Below, in pieces: positions 1-7,964 of a DNA stretch of 15,029 bases. The stretch covers positions 1-15,029 of the forward strand of contig JAAZAI010000153.1 in the NCBI GenBank assembly GCA_012514445.1. The letters run 5' to 3'. The notes beneath the pieces were generated by a model that saw only the letters and a program-made list of their open reading frames with translations, had not been told where the DNA came from and did no database searches. The first letter of the stretch is position 1. Each line of letters begins with the position of its first letter. A program made the translations under genes and the position numbers. This stretch comes from Lentisphaerota bacterium. GTDB lineage: Bacteria > Verrucomicrobiota > Kiritimatiellia > RFP12 > UBA3636.

Positions 1-729
1 CGCCATGCCGATGGCGTAGTACGTCGCCCCCTTGTACCCGATGATGTGGTAGGCGGATTCGCGAACCTCCTGGACGATTTCGTCGCGGTTGCGCATCCCG
101 CCGTCCGGACACTTGCCGCAGGCGTGGCAGTAGTCGTCGATCTTGAGACCGGCAACGTGGGTCATCGACCAGGCGGCGAATTCGCTGTCGCCGTGTTCGC
201 CGAGAATGTAGCCGTGCACGTTGCGGGCGTCGACGCCGCAGTCCTTGCTCAGCGCGTAGCGGAAGCGCGCGGTGTCCAGCACCGTGCCGGAGCCGATGAC
301 GCGTCCGCGATCCCAGCCGACCGCCTCGAGCGCGATGCGGGTCAGCACGTCCACCGGATTGCTCACGATGAGCATCACGCCCCGGCAGCCGGACGCCGCC
401 ACCTTCAGGGCGATGTCGCGGAGGATGCCGGCGTTTCGCTTGAGCAGGTCGATGCGCGATTCGCCGGGCTTCTGCTTGGCGCCGGCGGTGATGGCGACGA
501 TGTCGCTGTCGGCGTAGTCCCGTTCGTCGCCGGCGTGGATGTCCACCTGCGGGAAGAAGGCGCCGCCTTGCGCCAGATCCATCGCCTGGCCCTTGGCGAG
601 GTCGGCGAAGAAATCGACGAGCGCGATCTCGTCGGCGAGGCCGCTCTGCGCCAGCGCGAACGCAAAGGTGGAACCGACGGCGCCCGCGCCGACGATGGTG
701 ACTTTTCGCTTCTTCTCGTGCATCTGCAT
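1..729 (-). CDS. ldh: L-lactate dehydrogenase, C-terminus cut by window edge
   Basis: NAD-dependent L-lactate dehydrogenase, interconverting pyruvate and L-lactate in the cytoplasm. 243 residues are visible and the reading frame runs open off the left edge, so roughly the last 70 of a usual ~315 residues are missing. Seen: Rossmann motif VGAGAVGS (13-20), the NAD-ribose Asp in ALVDF (D39), substrate loop AGAKQKPGESR (82-92) with Gln at 86 where malate dehydrogenases have Arg, LDTARFR (151-157), and catalytic His in GEHGDSEF (H179). The Gln is the reason for calling LDH rather than MDH. A CHACGKC stretch (201-207) lies in the variable loop. Start at 729 has AAGGAG 5 nt upstream, overlapping the rhaB stop; a second ATG at 723 is possible. 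Last visible gene of the galM-rhaB operon. It may turn over lactate from glycolysis or from rhamnose-derived lactaldehyde (inference). Confidence 0.93.
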   Translation of the reverse strand, partial: MQMHEKKRKVTIVGAGAVGSTFAFALAQSGLADEIALVDFFADLAKGQAMDLAQGGAFFPQVDIHAGDERDYADSDIVAITAGAKQKPGESRIDLLKRNAGILRDIALKVAASGCRGVMLIVSNPVDVLTRIALEAVGWDRGRVIGSGTVLDTARFRYALSKDCGVDARNVHGYILGEHGDSEFAAWSMTHVAGLKIDDYCHACGKCPDGGMRNRDEIVQEVRESAYHIIGYKGATYYAIGMA

Positions 730-738
730 AGGTTCTCC

Positions 739-2211
739 TTATCGCTTGGCCTTGGCGCGGGCGGCCTGCCAGCGGGGAAACGCCTCGCGCCAGGCTCCGG
801 GGTCCTTCGGCGTCCAGCGGACCAGCTCGATCGACTCGCGCACGAGACTCCGTCCCTGCTCGAAGTCGCGCAGGTCGCCGGTGGCGACCATTTGCGCAAC
901 GGCGTTGCCCATCGCGGCGCCCTCGGCGGGGCCGCAGGCGATGGCGATGTCGAGCGCGTCCGCCGCCATCTGGCAGTGCAGCGCGTCCTTCGTCGCCCCG
1001 CCGATCATGTGCAGCACGTCGCGCTTGCGGCCGGTGAGCTGCTCGAGCTCGCCCCAGACTTCGCGATAGCGCATGACGATGCCCTCCATCGCGGCGCGGT
1101 AGAACTCGCCCTGCGTCTCGGGCACCGGCTGCTGCGTGAGGCGGCAGAAGTCGGCCATCTTCTCCGGCATGCGGCCGGGCGACTGGAACGCGGGGTAGTC
1201 TGGATCGATGAACGAGCGGAACGGCTCCGCCGCCACCGCCTGCCGCATCAGCGCCTCGAAGTCGGGGGCGCTCCCGCCTTCGCTCCAGGCGCGGCGCAGC
1301 TCCTGGATCATCCACATGCCGGTGCAGTTCTTGAGATAGCGGAACTGGCCGTTCACGGCGCCTTCGTGCGTGTAGGAGAGCTCGTAGGAGAGATCCGAGA
1401 GGACGGGCTCCGGCGTCTCGACGCCGAGCAGCGCCCACGTGCCCGTGGCCAGATAGCCCCAGGATGTGGCGGGATCCGCCGGCACCGAGGCCACGGCGGA
1501 GGCCGTGTCGTGCGCGCCGACGAGGGCGACGGGAACGCCGTCCATGCCGGGCACGCCGCGCAGAGCGCCGAGCATCGTGCCGGGCTGCGCCGGCGGCGAG
1601 AAGAGACCGGCGGGGATCTCGAGCGTCTTGAGCAGCGGCGCGCACCAGCCGCGCGTCTGCACGTCGATCAACTGGCTCGTGCTGGCGATGGTGGCCTCGT
1701 TGGCCATCTCGCCGCACAGCTCGAAGTTCAGCAGATCGGGGGTGAAGAGCAGGCGCGAGGCCTTGGGCAGGAGCGAATCCAGCTCCTGTCGCTCCGCATG
1801 GAGCTGGAAGACGGTATTGAAGTCCATGAACTGGATGCCCGTCGCCTGATAGAGCGCCTTGCGCCCGAAGCGATCGAACACCTGCTGCGTGTTGGCGGGG
1901 CCGTTGCGGGCGTCGCGGTAGGCATACGGCAGACCGAGCATCCGGCCGGACTTGTCCATGAGCGCGTAGTCCACGCCCCAGGTGTCCACGCCCACGCAGG
2001 CGATGCCGCCGTATTTCGCCTTCGCGGCGGCGAGCCCCGCGCGGATGTTCGTCAGCAGCGAGGGGATGTTCCAGTGCAAATGGCCGTTGAGTTCGACCGG
2101 GACGTTGTCGAAGCGGTTCACGGTCTCCATCGCCAGGGTGCGACCGTCGAAGCGCGCCGCGATCACGCGCCCGCTCCCGGCGCCGAGGTCCACTGCAAGA
2201 TAGGTTTTCAT
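739..2211 (-). CDS. rhaB: rhamnulokinase
   Basis: ATP-dependent phosphorylation of L-rhamnulose to rhamnulose 1-phosphate, the second step of L-rhamnose breakdown, in the cytoplasm. 490 residues, matching the usual ~489 of the family. FGGY-kinase signatures are visible: N-terminal phosphate loop VDLGAGSGR (7-15), VDTWGVDY (75-82), YRDARN (98-103), FTPDLLNF (156-163), the catalytic-base segment GAHDTASAV (232-240, D235), ATP-site GTWALLG (257-263) and NCTGMW in the C-terminal domain. The open frame continues upstream of this ATG, but that part overlaps the next gene and lacks family similarity. The chosen ATG begins MKTYLAVDLG and has AAAGG 5 nt upstream. rhaA and rhaD are not in the window. 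It lies 27 bp after the glycosyltransferase gene and 9 bp before ldh, so the same mRNA is likely. Confidence 0.95.
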   Translation of the reverse strand: MKTYLAVDLGAGSGRVIAARFDGRTLAMETVNRFDNVPVELNGHLHWNIPSLLTNIRAGLAAAKAKYGGIACVGVDTWGVDYALMDKSGRMLGLPYAYRDARNGPANTQQVFDRFGRKALYQATGIQFMDFNTVFQLHAERQELDSLLPKASRLLFTPDLLNFELCGEMANEATIASTSQLIDVQTRGWCAPLLKTLEIPAGLFSPPAQPGTMLGALRGVPGMDGVPVALVGAHDTASAVASVPADPATSWGYLATGTWALLGVETPEPVLSDLSYELSYTHEGAVNGQFRYLKNCTGMWMIQELRRAWSEGGSAPDFEALMRQAVAAEPFRSFIDPDYPAFQSPGRMPEKMADFCRLTQQPVPETQGEFYRAAMEGIVMRYREVWGELEQLTGRKRDVLHMIGGATKDALHCQMAADALDIAIACGPAEGAAMGNAVAQMVATGDLRDFEQGRSLVRESIELVRWTPKDPGAWREAFPRWQAARAKAKR

Positions 2212-2239
2212 GTCTGCCTTTCGGATGGTGTCTGTCGGT

Positions 2240-3778
2240 TCAGTTCGCCGCGTCCGCATCGGGCGCGCGGCGGCGATAGAGTTCGAGCGTCGTATGGCCC
2301 TGTCCGAAGTCCGCCACGGACGCAGCCGGCTCGTAGTGCGCCCGAACGGCCTGCAGCAGCGTCTCCCGCTGCTCCGGCGCGAGACGATCGGTCGTCGGGC
2401 AGGATACGGCGAAGGCGTAGCCGCTGAGCGCGGCGACGGGAGCGTCCGTCTCGGCGATCGCCGTCGCGAGCGTCGACACGTTGTGGACGCGACGGCGTCG
2501 GGCAGTCGCGTCGTCGAGATCCGGGAAGAGGCTAAAGGGCCCCATCTCGAGGCCGGGCAAGACCTTGCGGCGGGCCTCGACGGCGAGATACGCGTCCTGC
2601 GTGAGCAGCACGTCGCCGGGGGCGGTGTTCGCACGCAGCCACGCGCCGGCCTCGCGGAGCTTGAAGAGATCGGGGGTCTCCTTCATCTCCACCCAGAAGC
2701 GGTCCTTGCGGATCGTCACCCAGTCCATGCAAAGCGGCGACGCGACCATGAACAGACCGGCGATCACGACCAGCGTCCAGGCCACCACGCGGTGGCGGAG
2801 TCCGGACTCCGCCACCGCGGCCGCGAGCAGCGCGGCAGCGACGGCGGCGGCGAGCGGCATCACGGGCGTCTGATAGTCGTCGTACGGAAACGGCGCGAGA
2901 TAGTGGACGACCGTCGCGGCGGCGAAGCCCGCGAGCGCGAGCCAGAAGACGGGTGCGGGCCGGAAGCCGCGGCGGCGTCCCGCGGCCAGGGCGACGCCCG
3001 CAGCCACGGCCATCGGAAAATACCCTTGCAGCAGGCGCGAGAGCGAACCCGCGCGCAGCAGCGCCCATTGGAGGAACGGCGCGTCGGTGCGGGAGGCGTG
3101 GTATGTCTGCGAGAAGAGCAGCCCCTCGGGAGCGAGCGCGGCGAAGGTGCCGTAGACGGCCGCGAGGACGAGGCCGCCACCGAGGCCGAAGCGGAACCAG
3201 CCCCAGCCGAGCCCGGGGCGGCGGCGCAGGACGAGCAGGCCGAAGCCGACGACCGCGAGCAGGACGCCCAGCGAGATGCGGGTGCCGGCGGCCAGGGCGA
3301 GGAGCGCGCCTGCGCATTCGAAGCGCCAGGTCCGCGCGCCGGCGAGCGTGAAGAACGCCGCGGCGATGAAGAGGCTCGAAAGGGCATACGTCTTGGGGAT
3401 GACGGTGAAGTAGCTGAAGACGGGGCAGGCCGCGGTGAGAAGCCAGGCGGCGAGGGCGGCGAGCGGCCTCGCGCGATCCGGTGCGAGGCGCCAGGCGGCG
3501 CCGGCGCAGAACGCGGCGGCGGCGAGGCCGAGCAGCGCGGTGAAGATCCGCCCCCCGAGAACGCCGAAAGGGCCCCACAGGGGCGACGCGGCGGCGTAGA
3601 CCAGCGGCATCGCGGGGCCCTGCGTGAACAAGAAGTCGCGGTACGGCATCATGCCCGAGGCGGTGTCGAGGCCGGCGAGCAGGTACCAGCCCTCGTCCTG
3701 GTTCAGCGGCCCGAGGACGACGTTGCAGGTCGCGAGCGCGAAGGCTGCGAGGATCGCGATGGCCGTGGCGGACTTCAT
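2240..3778 (-). CDS. GT-C type membrane glycosyltransferase (PMT/ArnT-like, GT39 relative)
   Basis: A 512-residue integral membrane protein with about ten hydrophobic segments up to residue ~350, then a soluble C-terminal domain (~360-512). After the first membrane segment comes NQDEGWYLLAG (26-36), followed by YRDFLFTQGPAMPLVYA (46-62). An Asp-Glu in the first outer loop (D28, E29) is the catalytic signature of GT-C transferases that use polyprenyl-phosphate sugars, such as protein mannosyltransferases and ArnT. The expected activity is transfer of a sugar to a protein, lipid or glycan on the outer membrane face; donor and acceptor cannot be told from sequence. Start: ATG at 3778, overlapping the stop of the kinase-like gene as ATGA, so translation is probably coupled. 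The upstream continuation of the frame lies inside that gene and is not part of this protein. Very rich in Ala, Leu and Gly. Confidence 0.8.
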   Translation of the reverse strand: MKSATAIAILAAFALATCNVVLGPLNQDEGWYLLAGLDTASGMMPYRDFLFTQGPAMPLVYAAASPLWGPFGVLGGRIFTALLGLAAAAFCAGAAWRLAPDRARPLAALAAWLLTAACPVFSYFTVIPKTYALSSLFIAAAFFTLAGARTWRFECAGALLALAAGTRISLGVLLAVVGFGLLVLRRRPGLGWGWFRFGLGGGLVLAAVYGTFAALAPEGLLFSQTYHASRTDAPFLQWALLRAGSLSRLLQGYFPMAVAAGVALAAGRRRGFRPAPVFWLALAGFAAATVVHYLAPFPYDDYQTPVMPLAAAVAAALLAAAVAESGLRHRVVAWTLVVIAGLFMVASPLCMDWVTIRKDRFWVEMKETPDLFKLREAGAWLRANTAPGDVLLTQDAYLAVEARRKVLPGLEMGPFSLFPDLDDATARRRRVHNVSTLATAIAETDAPVAALSGYAFAVSCPTTDRLAPEQRETLLQAVRAHYEPAASVADFGQGHTTLELYRRRAPDADAAN

Positions 3779-5685
3779 TTTCCCACGTAGTCGATGAAGG
3801 GGGCGAGTTCGTCGAGCTTGTGCTTCTCGACGAACAGCGAGAACCCGCCTGCGTCCCCGACCTTCATGATCAGGAAGGCGCGGGAAAAGAGGTCGGCCCG
3901 GTTCGTGCTGGCGGCGGTCGAGAGCACGAGATCGTACATCTCCTGCGGCGCCATCCTGGCGACTTTGATGCGAACGGGCTTCGCGGCCGTGCCGTCCATG
4001 GGCGCGGCCAAGCCGATCAGTTCGCCATCGGCGTAGGCCGTCGTGGTGAACACGAATTCCTCGCCGGCGACGGACATCTTGCGGGAACCGTGGCTGGAGG
4101 CGACGGCATGGCCCAGCATGTCCTCGAACGAGCAGGCCGTCCGGAGCGCGTCCCATATCCGCCTGCACTCGGCGAGATCGACGCCGGGGCTAGCTTCGTT
4201 TTCCTTGAACGTCTTCTTCGCGAAAGCCACGGCCTCGGAGAAGGGCCGCGTCTTCAAGGCCTCGTGGATGTCCTTGAGCAACTGCTCCTGGACGTCGACT
4301 CCCGGCACGGCGTCCGTGGCGGACGGGGCGGTGGCGGTCGAAGCCGCGGCGCTGGCCGCGATCGAAGCGGCATCGCCCTCGCCTGCCGCGGGATCGAGCG
4401 CGGGCTCCGCCGAGGTGGACGATTCGTCGGTCGCATCAGCGGCCGATTCGGCTGCGTCCGCCGGTTGTTCCGCAGCATCGACCGTCTCGACGTCGGGTGC
4501 GGCGGAGACGGACTCGGAGGAAAGCGTCGCTTGATCGCCAGACGCGGCGACGGGACGTTCGAGTGACTGGATGCGCTGGTGGGCGACGAAGGCGCAGACC
4601 GCGACGACGAAGGCGAGGCCCAGCAGGCGCCCGAGACAGCCGGGACCGGCGGCAGGGCGCGCGGACGAAGGCGTCTGCGAGACGGACGCGGTCTGCCGGA
4701 TGCGCCGCTTGGGCTTGGCAGCGCCAGGCGACACCTCGGAGGCGGCGGCACCGGCGCCGGAGACGGCGATCGTGCTGAGCGGCGCCACGTAGGAGCCGGA
4801 AGGGATGTAGGGCGGACGACCCGCGAGCACGCGCTGAAGGTCCTCGACGACGTCCTGCCACCAGGCATATCGCTCCTCGGGGGATTTGGCCATCATCCGC
4901 TGCATGATGTGGACGATGCCGGGCAGCACGGTCGGGACGATGCTGCGCGGATCTTCGAGCGTGCCCGAGCGCTGGAGGTCGAGCACCTTCATCTGGTCGG
5001 ATTCGCCACCAAAGGGCATGAGCCCGGTGACCATCTGGTAGAACAGGGCGCCGGTGCTGTACATGTCCGAATGGAAGTCGATCGTGCGCAGGCACTCGAT
5101 CTGTTCGGGCGAGGCGTAGTTTGGCGTGCCGACGACCATGCCGCCGTCGTAGGCGAGCGGGTTCTCGCCGGGACGCACCAGCGCCGCGGTGTTGTAGTTG
5201 GTAATCTTGACCGCGTCGCCTGCGCTCAACAGAATCGTGTCGGGCTTGATGTTGCGATGGATGAAGCCGCATTGCTTCCAGGCGAAGTCGAGCCCCTTGG
5301 CGATCTCGAGCACGATGGCGGCGGCGCGCTTCTGGTCGAAGCGGCGGTCGACGTGAAGCGTCGCGGTGAGCGACGCGCCCTCGACATTCTCGAGCACCAT
5401 GTACGGGGTGCCGTCCTGGAGGCGCGAAATGTCGATCACCTGGACGAAATTCGGGTGGCGGATGCGCGAGACGGCGCGGGCTACGCGCTCGAAGTGATCC
5501 GCCACGCCGTGGTCGGCGGCGGACTCGTGCTTGAGCACCCAGAGCGTGACCGTTCGTTCGAGGGAGATCTGAAGAGCGCTCCAGACCTCCGCCCGGCTGG
5601 TTTCGGCGTACTTCTCGATGATTTGATACCCCGGAATCGCCGGGGCGGCGGAGGAGGCCCGCTCTGCTGGTTGCGTGTCTGACAT
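3775..5685 (-). CDS. transmembrane Hanks-type pseudokinase with extracytoplasmic domain
   Basis: 636 residues: kinase-like domain (~20-290), Lys/Arg-rich linker (320-330), one membrane segment (~351-368), a low-complexity Ala/Ser/Asp/Glu stretch (~375-460) and a C-terminal domain (~465-636) I do not recognise. The PknB-like fold is clear: Lys of the VAIK position (K52), RHPNFVQV (76-83), GTPNYASPEQ (186-195), SDMYSTGALFYQMVTGLMPF (206-225) and SPEERY. However the catalytic loop reads HRNIKPD (N145 in place of Asp), the DFG position reads NYN (163-165), and the nucleotide loop (26-34) has no glycine. Phosphotransfer is therefore unlikely; a nucleotide-sensing or scaffolding role is more probable (inference). 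The inside-kinase, outside-sensor layout is that of PknB-type receptors. Start at 5685 gives MSDTQPAERA; the ribosome site is weak. It follows galM by 22 bp and overlaps the glycosyltransferase gene by 4 bp, suggesting the two work together. Confidence 0.88.
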   Translation of the reverse strand: MSDTQPAERASSAAPAIPGYQIIEKYAETSRAEVWSALQISLERTVTLWVLKHESAADHGVADHFERVARAVSRIRHPNFVQVIDISRLQDGTPYMVLENVEGASLTATLHVDRRFDQKRAAAIVLEIAKGLDFAWKQCGFIHRNIKPDTILLSAGDAVKITNYNTAALVRPGENPLAYDGGMVVGTPNYASPEQIECLRTIDFHSDMYSTGALFYQMVTGLMPFGGESDQMKVLDLQRSGTLEDPRSIVPTVLPGIVHIMQRMMAKSPEERYAWWQDVVEDLQRVLAGRPPYIPSGSYVAPLSTIAVSGAGAAASEVSPGAAKPKRRIRQTASVSQTPSSARPAAGPGCLGRLLGLAFVVAVCAFVAHQRIQSLERPVAASGDQATLSSESVSAAPDVETVDAAEQPADAAESAADATDESSTSAEPALDPAAGEGDAASIAASAAASTATAPSATDAVPGVDVQEQLLKDIHEALKTRPFSEAVAFAKKTFKENEASPGVDLAECRRIWDALRTACSFEDMLGHAVASSHGSRKMSVAGEEFVFTTTAYADGELIGLAAPMDGTAAKPVRIKVARMAPQEMYDLVLSTAASTNRADLFSRAFLIMKVGDAGGFSLFVEKHKLDELAPFIDYVGK

Positions 5686-5707
5686 GGCTCGATCCGTGGC
5701 GGAAGAA

Positions 5708-6721
5708 TTAGAAGGTCGTGAACTTGTAGATCGTCGTGGACTGCATCACTTCGCCCGGGTCGAGGCGGATGCTCTGGAAGCCGGGCTGGTTGGGCGCGTC
5801 CGGCGCATGCTGGGTCTCGAGGCACACGCCATGGCGGGGCCCGTAGACCTGCCCATGCTTGCCGGGAGTCCCCTTGGCGAGGAAATTCGCGGTGTAGAGC
5901 TGAACGCAAGGCTCGGTGGTCCAGGTCTCCATCCGGCGGCCGCTCGCCGGATCCTCGAGAACCGCGCAGCGCGCGAGCCCGGGGCCGGCGCGGTCGACGA
6001 CGTAGTTGTGGTCGTAGCCGCCGGCGTTGGCGAGCAGCTTGTGCCTGGCGTCCACGCGCGCGCCGATGGGCATGGGCGACGTGAAGTCGAGAGGCGTGCC
6101 CGCGACGGGAACCACCTTGCCGCTGGGCAGCAGCGTCGCATCCGCGGGAGTGACGCGGGAGCAGTCCATTTGCAGGACGTGGTCGCGGATGTCGGCCTCG
6201 CCGCCGTTGAGGTTGAAGTAGGCGTGCTGGGTGAGGTTGACCACGGTCGGCGCGTCCGTGACGGCCCAGTACTGGAGGCGCCAGGCGTTGGCGTTCATCA
6301 GCGTGTAGACGACGCGGACGAAGAGGTTCCCGGGGAAGCCCTCCTCGCCATCGGGACTGAGGTAGGTCATCTCCAGCGCGGGGCCTTCGGGGGAGGCCAG
6401 CGGCCGACAGGACCAGACCTTCTGGTCGAAGCCCTCGTCACCGCCATGCAGCGAGACCTTGCCGGCGTTGAGCGGGATCTGGTGGCGGACGCCGTCGAGG
6501 ACGAACTGCCCGTTGCGGATGCGGTTGCCGACGCGCCCGATGAGCGCGGACATGTAGCCGCTGCCGTGGTAGTCCTCGACGCGGGGGCGGCCGAGCAAGA
6601 CGTCCGCGAAGCGTCCGTCGCGATCCGGGACGGTCAGCTCGGTGACCGTTCCGCCGAGGCTGCTGACCTTCATCGTCATGCCATTTTCATTTTCAAGCGT
6701 ATGAATTCGAGCGTTTTTCAT
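5708..6721 (-). CDS. galM: aldose 1-epimerase (galactose mutarotase)
   Basis: Interconverts alpha and beta anomers of galactose, glucose and related aldoses, feeding sugars into kinases that accept one anomer. 337 residues, the usual ~340. Visible family motifs: GRVGNRI (62-68), the substrate His in LHGG (H92), the catalytic acid His in NLTQHAYFNL (H166), YDHNYV (236-241), and the catalytic base Glu in CLETQHAPDAPN (E302). The frame is open far upstream through the neighbouring plus-strand gene, but similarity begins at MKNARIHTLENENGM, so the ATG at 6721 is chosen. No strong ribosome site precedes it (only a GAG-containing stretch); M15 is a less likely start. First gene of the galM-kinase-glycosyltransferase-rhaB-ldh run, divergent from the isomerase gene. 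I found no convincing promoter for it. Confidence 0.95.
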   Translation of the reverse strand: MKNARIHTLENENGMTMKVSSLGGTVTELTVPDRDGRFADVLLGRPRVEDYHGSGYMSALIGRVGNRIRNGQFVLDGVRHQIPLNAGKVSLHGGDEGFDQKVWSCRPLASPEGPALEMTYLSPDGEEGFPGNLFVRVVYTLMNANAWRLQYWAVTDAPTVVNLTQHAYFNLNGGEADIRDHVLQMDCSRVTPADATLLPSGKVVPVAGTPLDFTSPMPIGARVDARHKLLANAGGYDHNYVVDRAGPGLARCAVLEDPASGRRMETWTTEPCVQLYTANFLAKGTPGKHGQVYGPRHGVCLETQHAPDAPNQPGFQSIRLDPGEVMQSTTIYKFTTF

Positions 6722-6809
6722 AGGGATCTCAATTCGACAAAACAACCATGAAACCAAGCGGACGGAACCCCTCCCAGCGGAGGCATTTACAGAAACAAAA
6801 ACCGGACAA

Positions 6810-6819
6810 ATGATATCAT
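6810..6819. promoter_or_regulatory. 10-bp palindrome, possible operator
   Basis: ATGATATCAT is a perfect inverted repeat in the galM/isomerase divergent region, 89 bp from the galM start and about 47 bp upstream of the candidate isomerase -35. It also contains a -10-like TATGAT on the minus strand, but without a good -35 partner at 16-18 bp. A 10-bp AT-rich palindrome can occur by chance, so the operator role is weak. Confidence 0.25.
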
Positions 6820-6865
6820 ATCGCCGAGGTCCTTGGGTACATCTATTTTCATCCGGCGGTTTTTC

Positions 6866-6895
6866 TTGCGGGCTGGAGACCGTGTGGGCTATACT
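6866..6895 (+). promoter_or_regulatory. candidate sigma-70 type promoter for the isomerase gene
   Basis: TATACT (6890-6895, 5 of 6 to the -10 consensus) with TTGCGG (6866-6871, 3 of 6) 18 bp upstream. It would start a leader of about 60 nt before the ATG at 6962. The -10 is good and the -35 weak, as expected for a promoter helped by an activator or read by a GC-tolerant sigma factor. Confidence 0.5.
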
Positions 6896-6961
6896 GGGGA
6901 ACTGCAACGACAGCCTGGGCATCCGGCTCATGGCCAACACACAGAGAAAAAGGAGTGCGAC

Positions 6962-7957
6962 ATGGCACGAAAAGTCACGATTTTCACAGGACAGTGGGCG
7001 GATCTGCCCCTGGAGAAGCTCGCCCCGATGATGAAGGAATTCGGCTACGATGGTCTCGAGCTGGCCACGTGGGGGGACCACTTCGACATCGACAAGGCCG
7101 TCAAGAGCAAAGCCTACTGCGAGGACAAGCGCGCCTTCCTCGCCCAGCACGGCCTCGACTGCTTCGCCATTTCGAACCACATCGCCGGCCAGCTCACCTG
7201 CGACCGTCTCGACGAACGCCACGAGGCCTTCGCACCGGCCAAGCTCAAGGGCGACTACAAGGCCATGTCCAAATGGGCCGTCAAGCACCAGATGGACGCC
7301 GCCAAGGCCGCGCGCAACTTCGGCGTCAAGGTCGTGACCTCCTTCACCGGCTCGCCGATCTGGCATCTGCTCTACTCCTGGCCCCCCGCCCCGCCCGCCA
7401 TGATCGAGGCCGGCTTCAAGCAGTTCGCCAAGATCATGACGCCCATCCTCGACTGCTTCGGCGAATGCGGCGTCAAGTTCGCCCTCGAGGTCCATCCCAC
7501 CGAGATCGCCTTCGACATCGCCTCCGCGCAGCGCGCCCTCGAGGCCGTCGGCAACCATCCCGCGTTCGGCTTCAACTACGACCCCTCGCACTTCGGCTAT
7601 CAGGGAGTCGACTACGTCAAGTTCCTCTACACGTTCAAGGACCGCATCTTCCACGCCCACGTCAAAGACGCCTGGTGGGGCAAGGGCGACGGCACGGTCG
7701 GCGTCTTCGGCGGCCACACCGAGTTCGCCGACCCGCGCCGCTACTGGGACTTCCGCTCGCCGGGCCATGGCGACATCGACTTCGAACGGATCATCGTCGC
7801 CCTCAACGACATCAACTACACGGGCCCGCTCTCCGTCGAATGGGAGGATTCCCGCATGGACCGCCTCCACGGCGCAAAGGAGTCCGCCGCGTTCGTCCGC
7901 AAGATCGACTTCGAGCGCAGCGCCATCGCCTTCGACGGGCAGTTCTCGAACGCCTGA
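6962..7957 (+). CDS. sugar phosphate isomerase/epimerase (TIM barrel, xylose isomerase-like)
   Basis: 331 residues of the AP-endonuclease-2/xylose-isomerase-like TIM-barrel family, which isomerises or epimerises free or phosphorylated sugars using a divalent metal. Metal and active-site candidates sit at the usual strand ends: E176 in ALEVHPTE, D207 in NYDPSHF, H231/H233 in FHAHVKDA and E293 in SVEWED; SPGHGDIDF (266-274) is the typical family loop. The exact substrate is unknown; the family includes sugar, inositol and keto-sugar enzymes. Start: ATG 6962 with AAGGAG 6 nt upstream, the clearest ribosome site in the window. It is the only plus-strand protein gene, divergent from galM and ending 7 bp from the end of ribE with no room for a terminator hairpin between them. 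Codon choice is strongly C-ending like its neighbours, so no sign of recent transfer. Confidence 0.88.
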   Translation: MARKVTIFTGQWADLPLEKLAPMMKEFGYDGLELATWGDHFDIDKAVKSKAYCEDKRAFLAQHGLDCFAISNHIAGQLTCDRLDERHEAFAPAKLKGDYKAMSKWAVKHQMDAAKAARNFGVKVVTSFTGSPIWHLLYSWPPAPPAMIEAGFKQFAKIMTPILDCFGECGVKFALEVHPTEIAFDIASAQRALEAVGNHPAFGFNYDPSHFGYQGVDYVKFLYTFKDRIFHAHVKDAWWGKGDGTVGVFGGHTEFADPRRYWDFRSPGHGDIDFERIIVALNDINYTGPLSVEWEDSRMDRLHGAKESAAFVRKIDFERSAIAFDGQFSNA

Positions 7958-7964
7958 TCACACA

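Larger units (their letters stand above)
6722..6961. other. divergent intergenic region between galM and the isomerase gene
   Basis: 240 bp less GC-rich than the flanking genes, holding the control region for two divergent units. It contains a perfect 10-bp palindrome ATGATATCAT (6810-6819), a short CCTCC/GGAGG hairpin (near 6771-6784) and a plausible plus-strand promoter (6866-6895). No RNA gene or convincing small coding gene was seen. The palindrome lies between the two genes and could bind a shared regulator (inference). Confidence 0.6.

Noticed and set aside
46..2427. Plus-strand 793-codon open frame opposite ldh and rhaB
   Set aside because: It is antisense to two clearly recognised enzymes; its translation is rich in Arg, Gly, Ala and His with no family motif, the usual shadow of high-GC genes.
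2210..3790. Plus-strand 526-codon open frame opposite the glycosyltransferase gene
   Set aside because: Charged, repetitive Arg/Glu/Gly translation without motifs; the opposite strand encodes a coherent membrane protein with a GT-C signature.
4579..5682. Plus-strand 367-codon open frame opposite the pseudokinase gene
   Set aside because: Mirror of a real coding frame; the minus strand carries unmistakable kinase motifs.
6930..7031. Small plus-strand frame starting MANTQRK, overlapping the isomerase start
   Set aside because: Different frame from the isomerase, no ribosome site, and the AAGGAG serves the ATG at 6962.
6722..7870. Upstream extension of the galM frame across the isomerase gene
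   Set aside because: Antisense to a recognised gene with a good ribosome site; GalM similarity starts only at the ATG at 6721.
7958..7964. Bidirectional terminator between the isomerase gene and ribE
   Set aside because: Only 7 bp separate the stops and no hairpin with T-run was seen.
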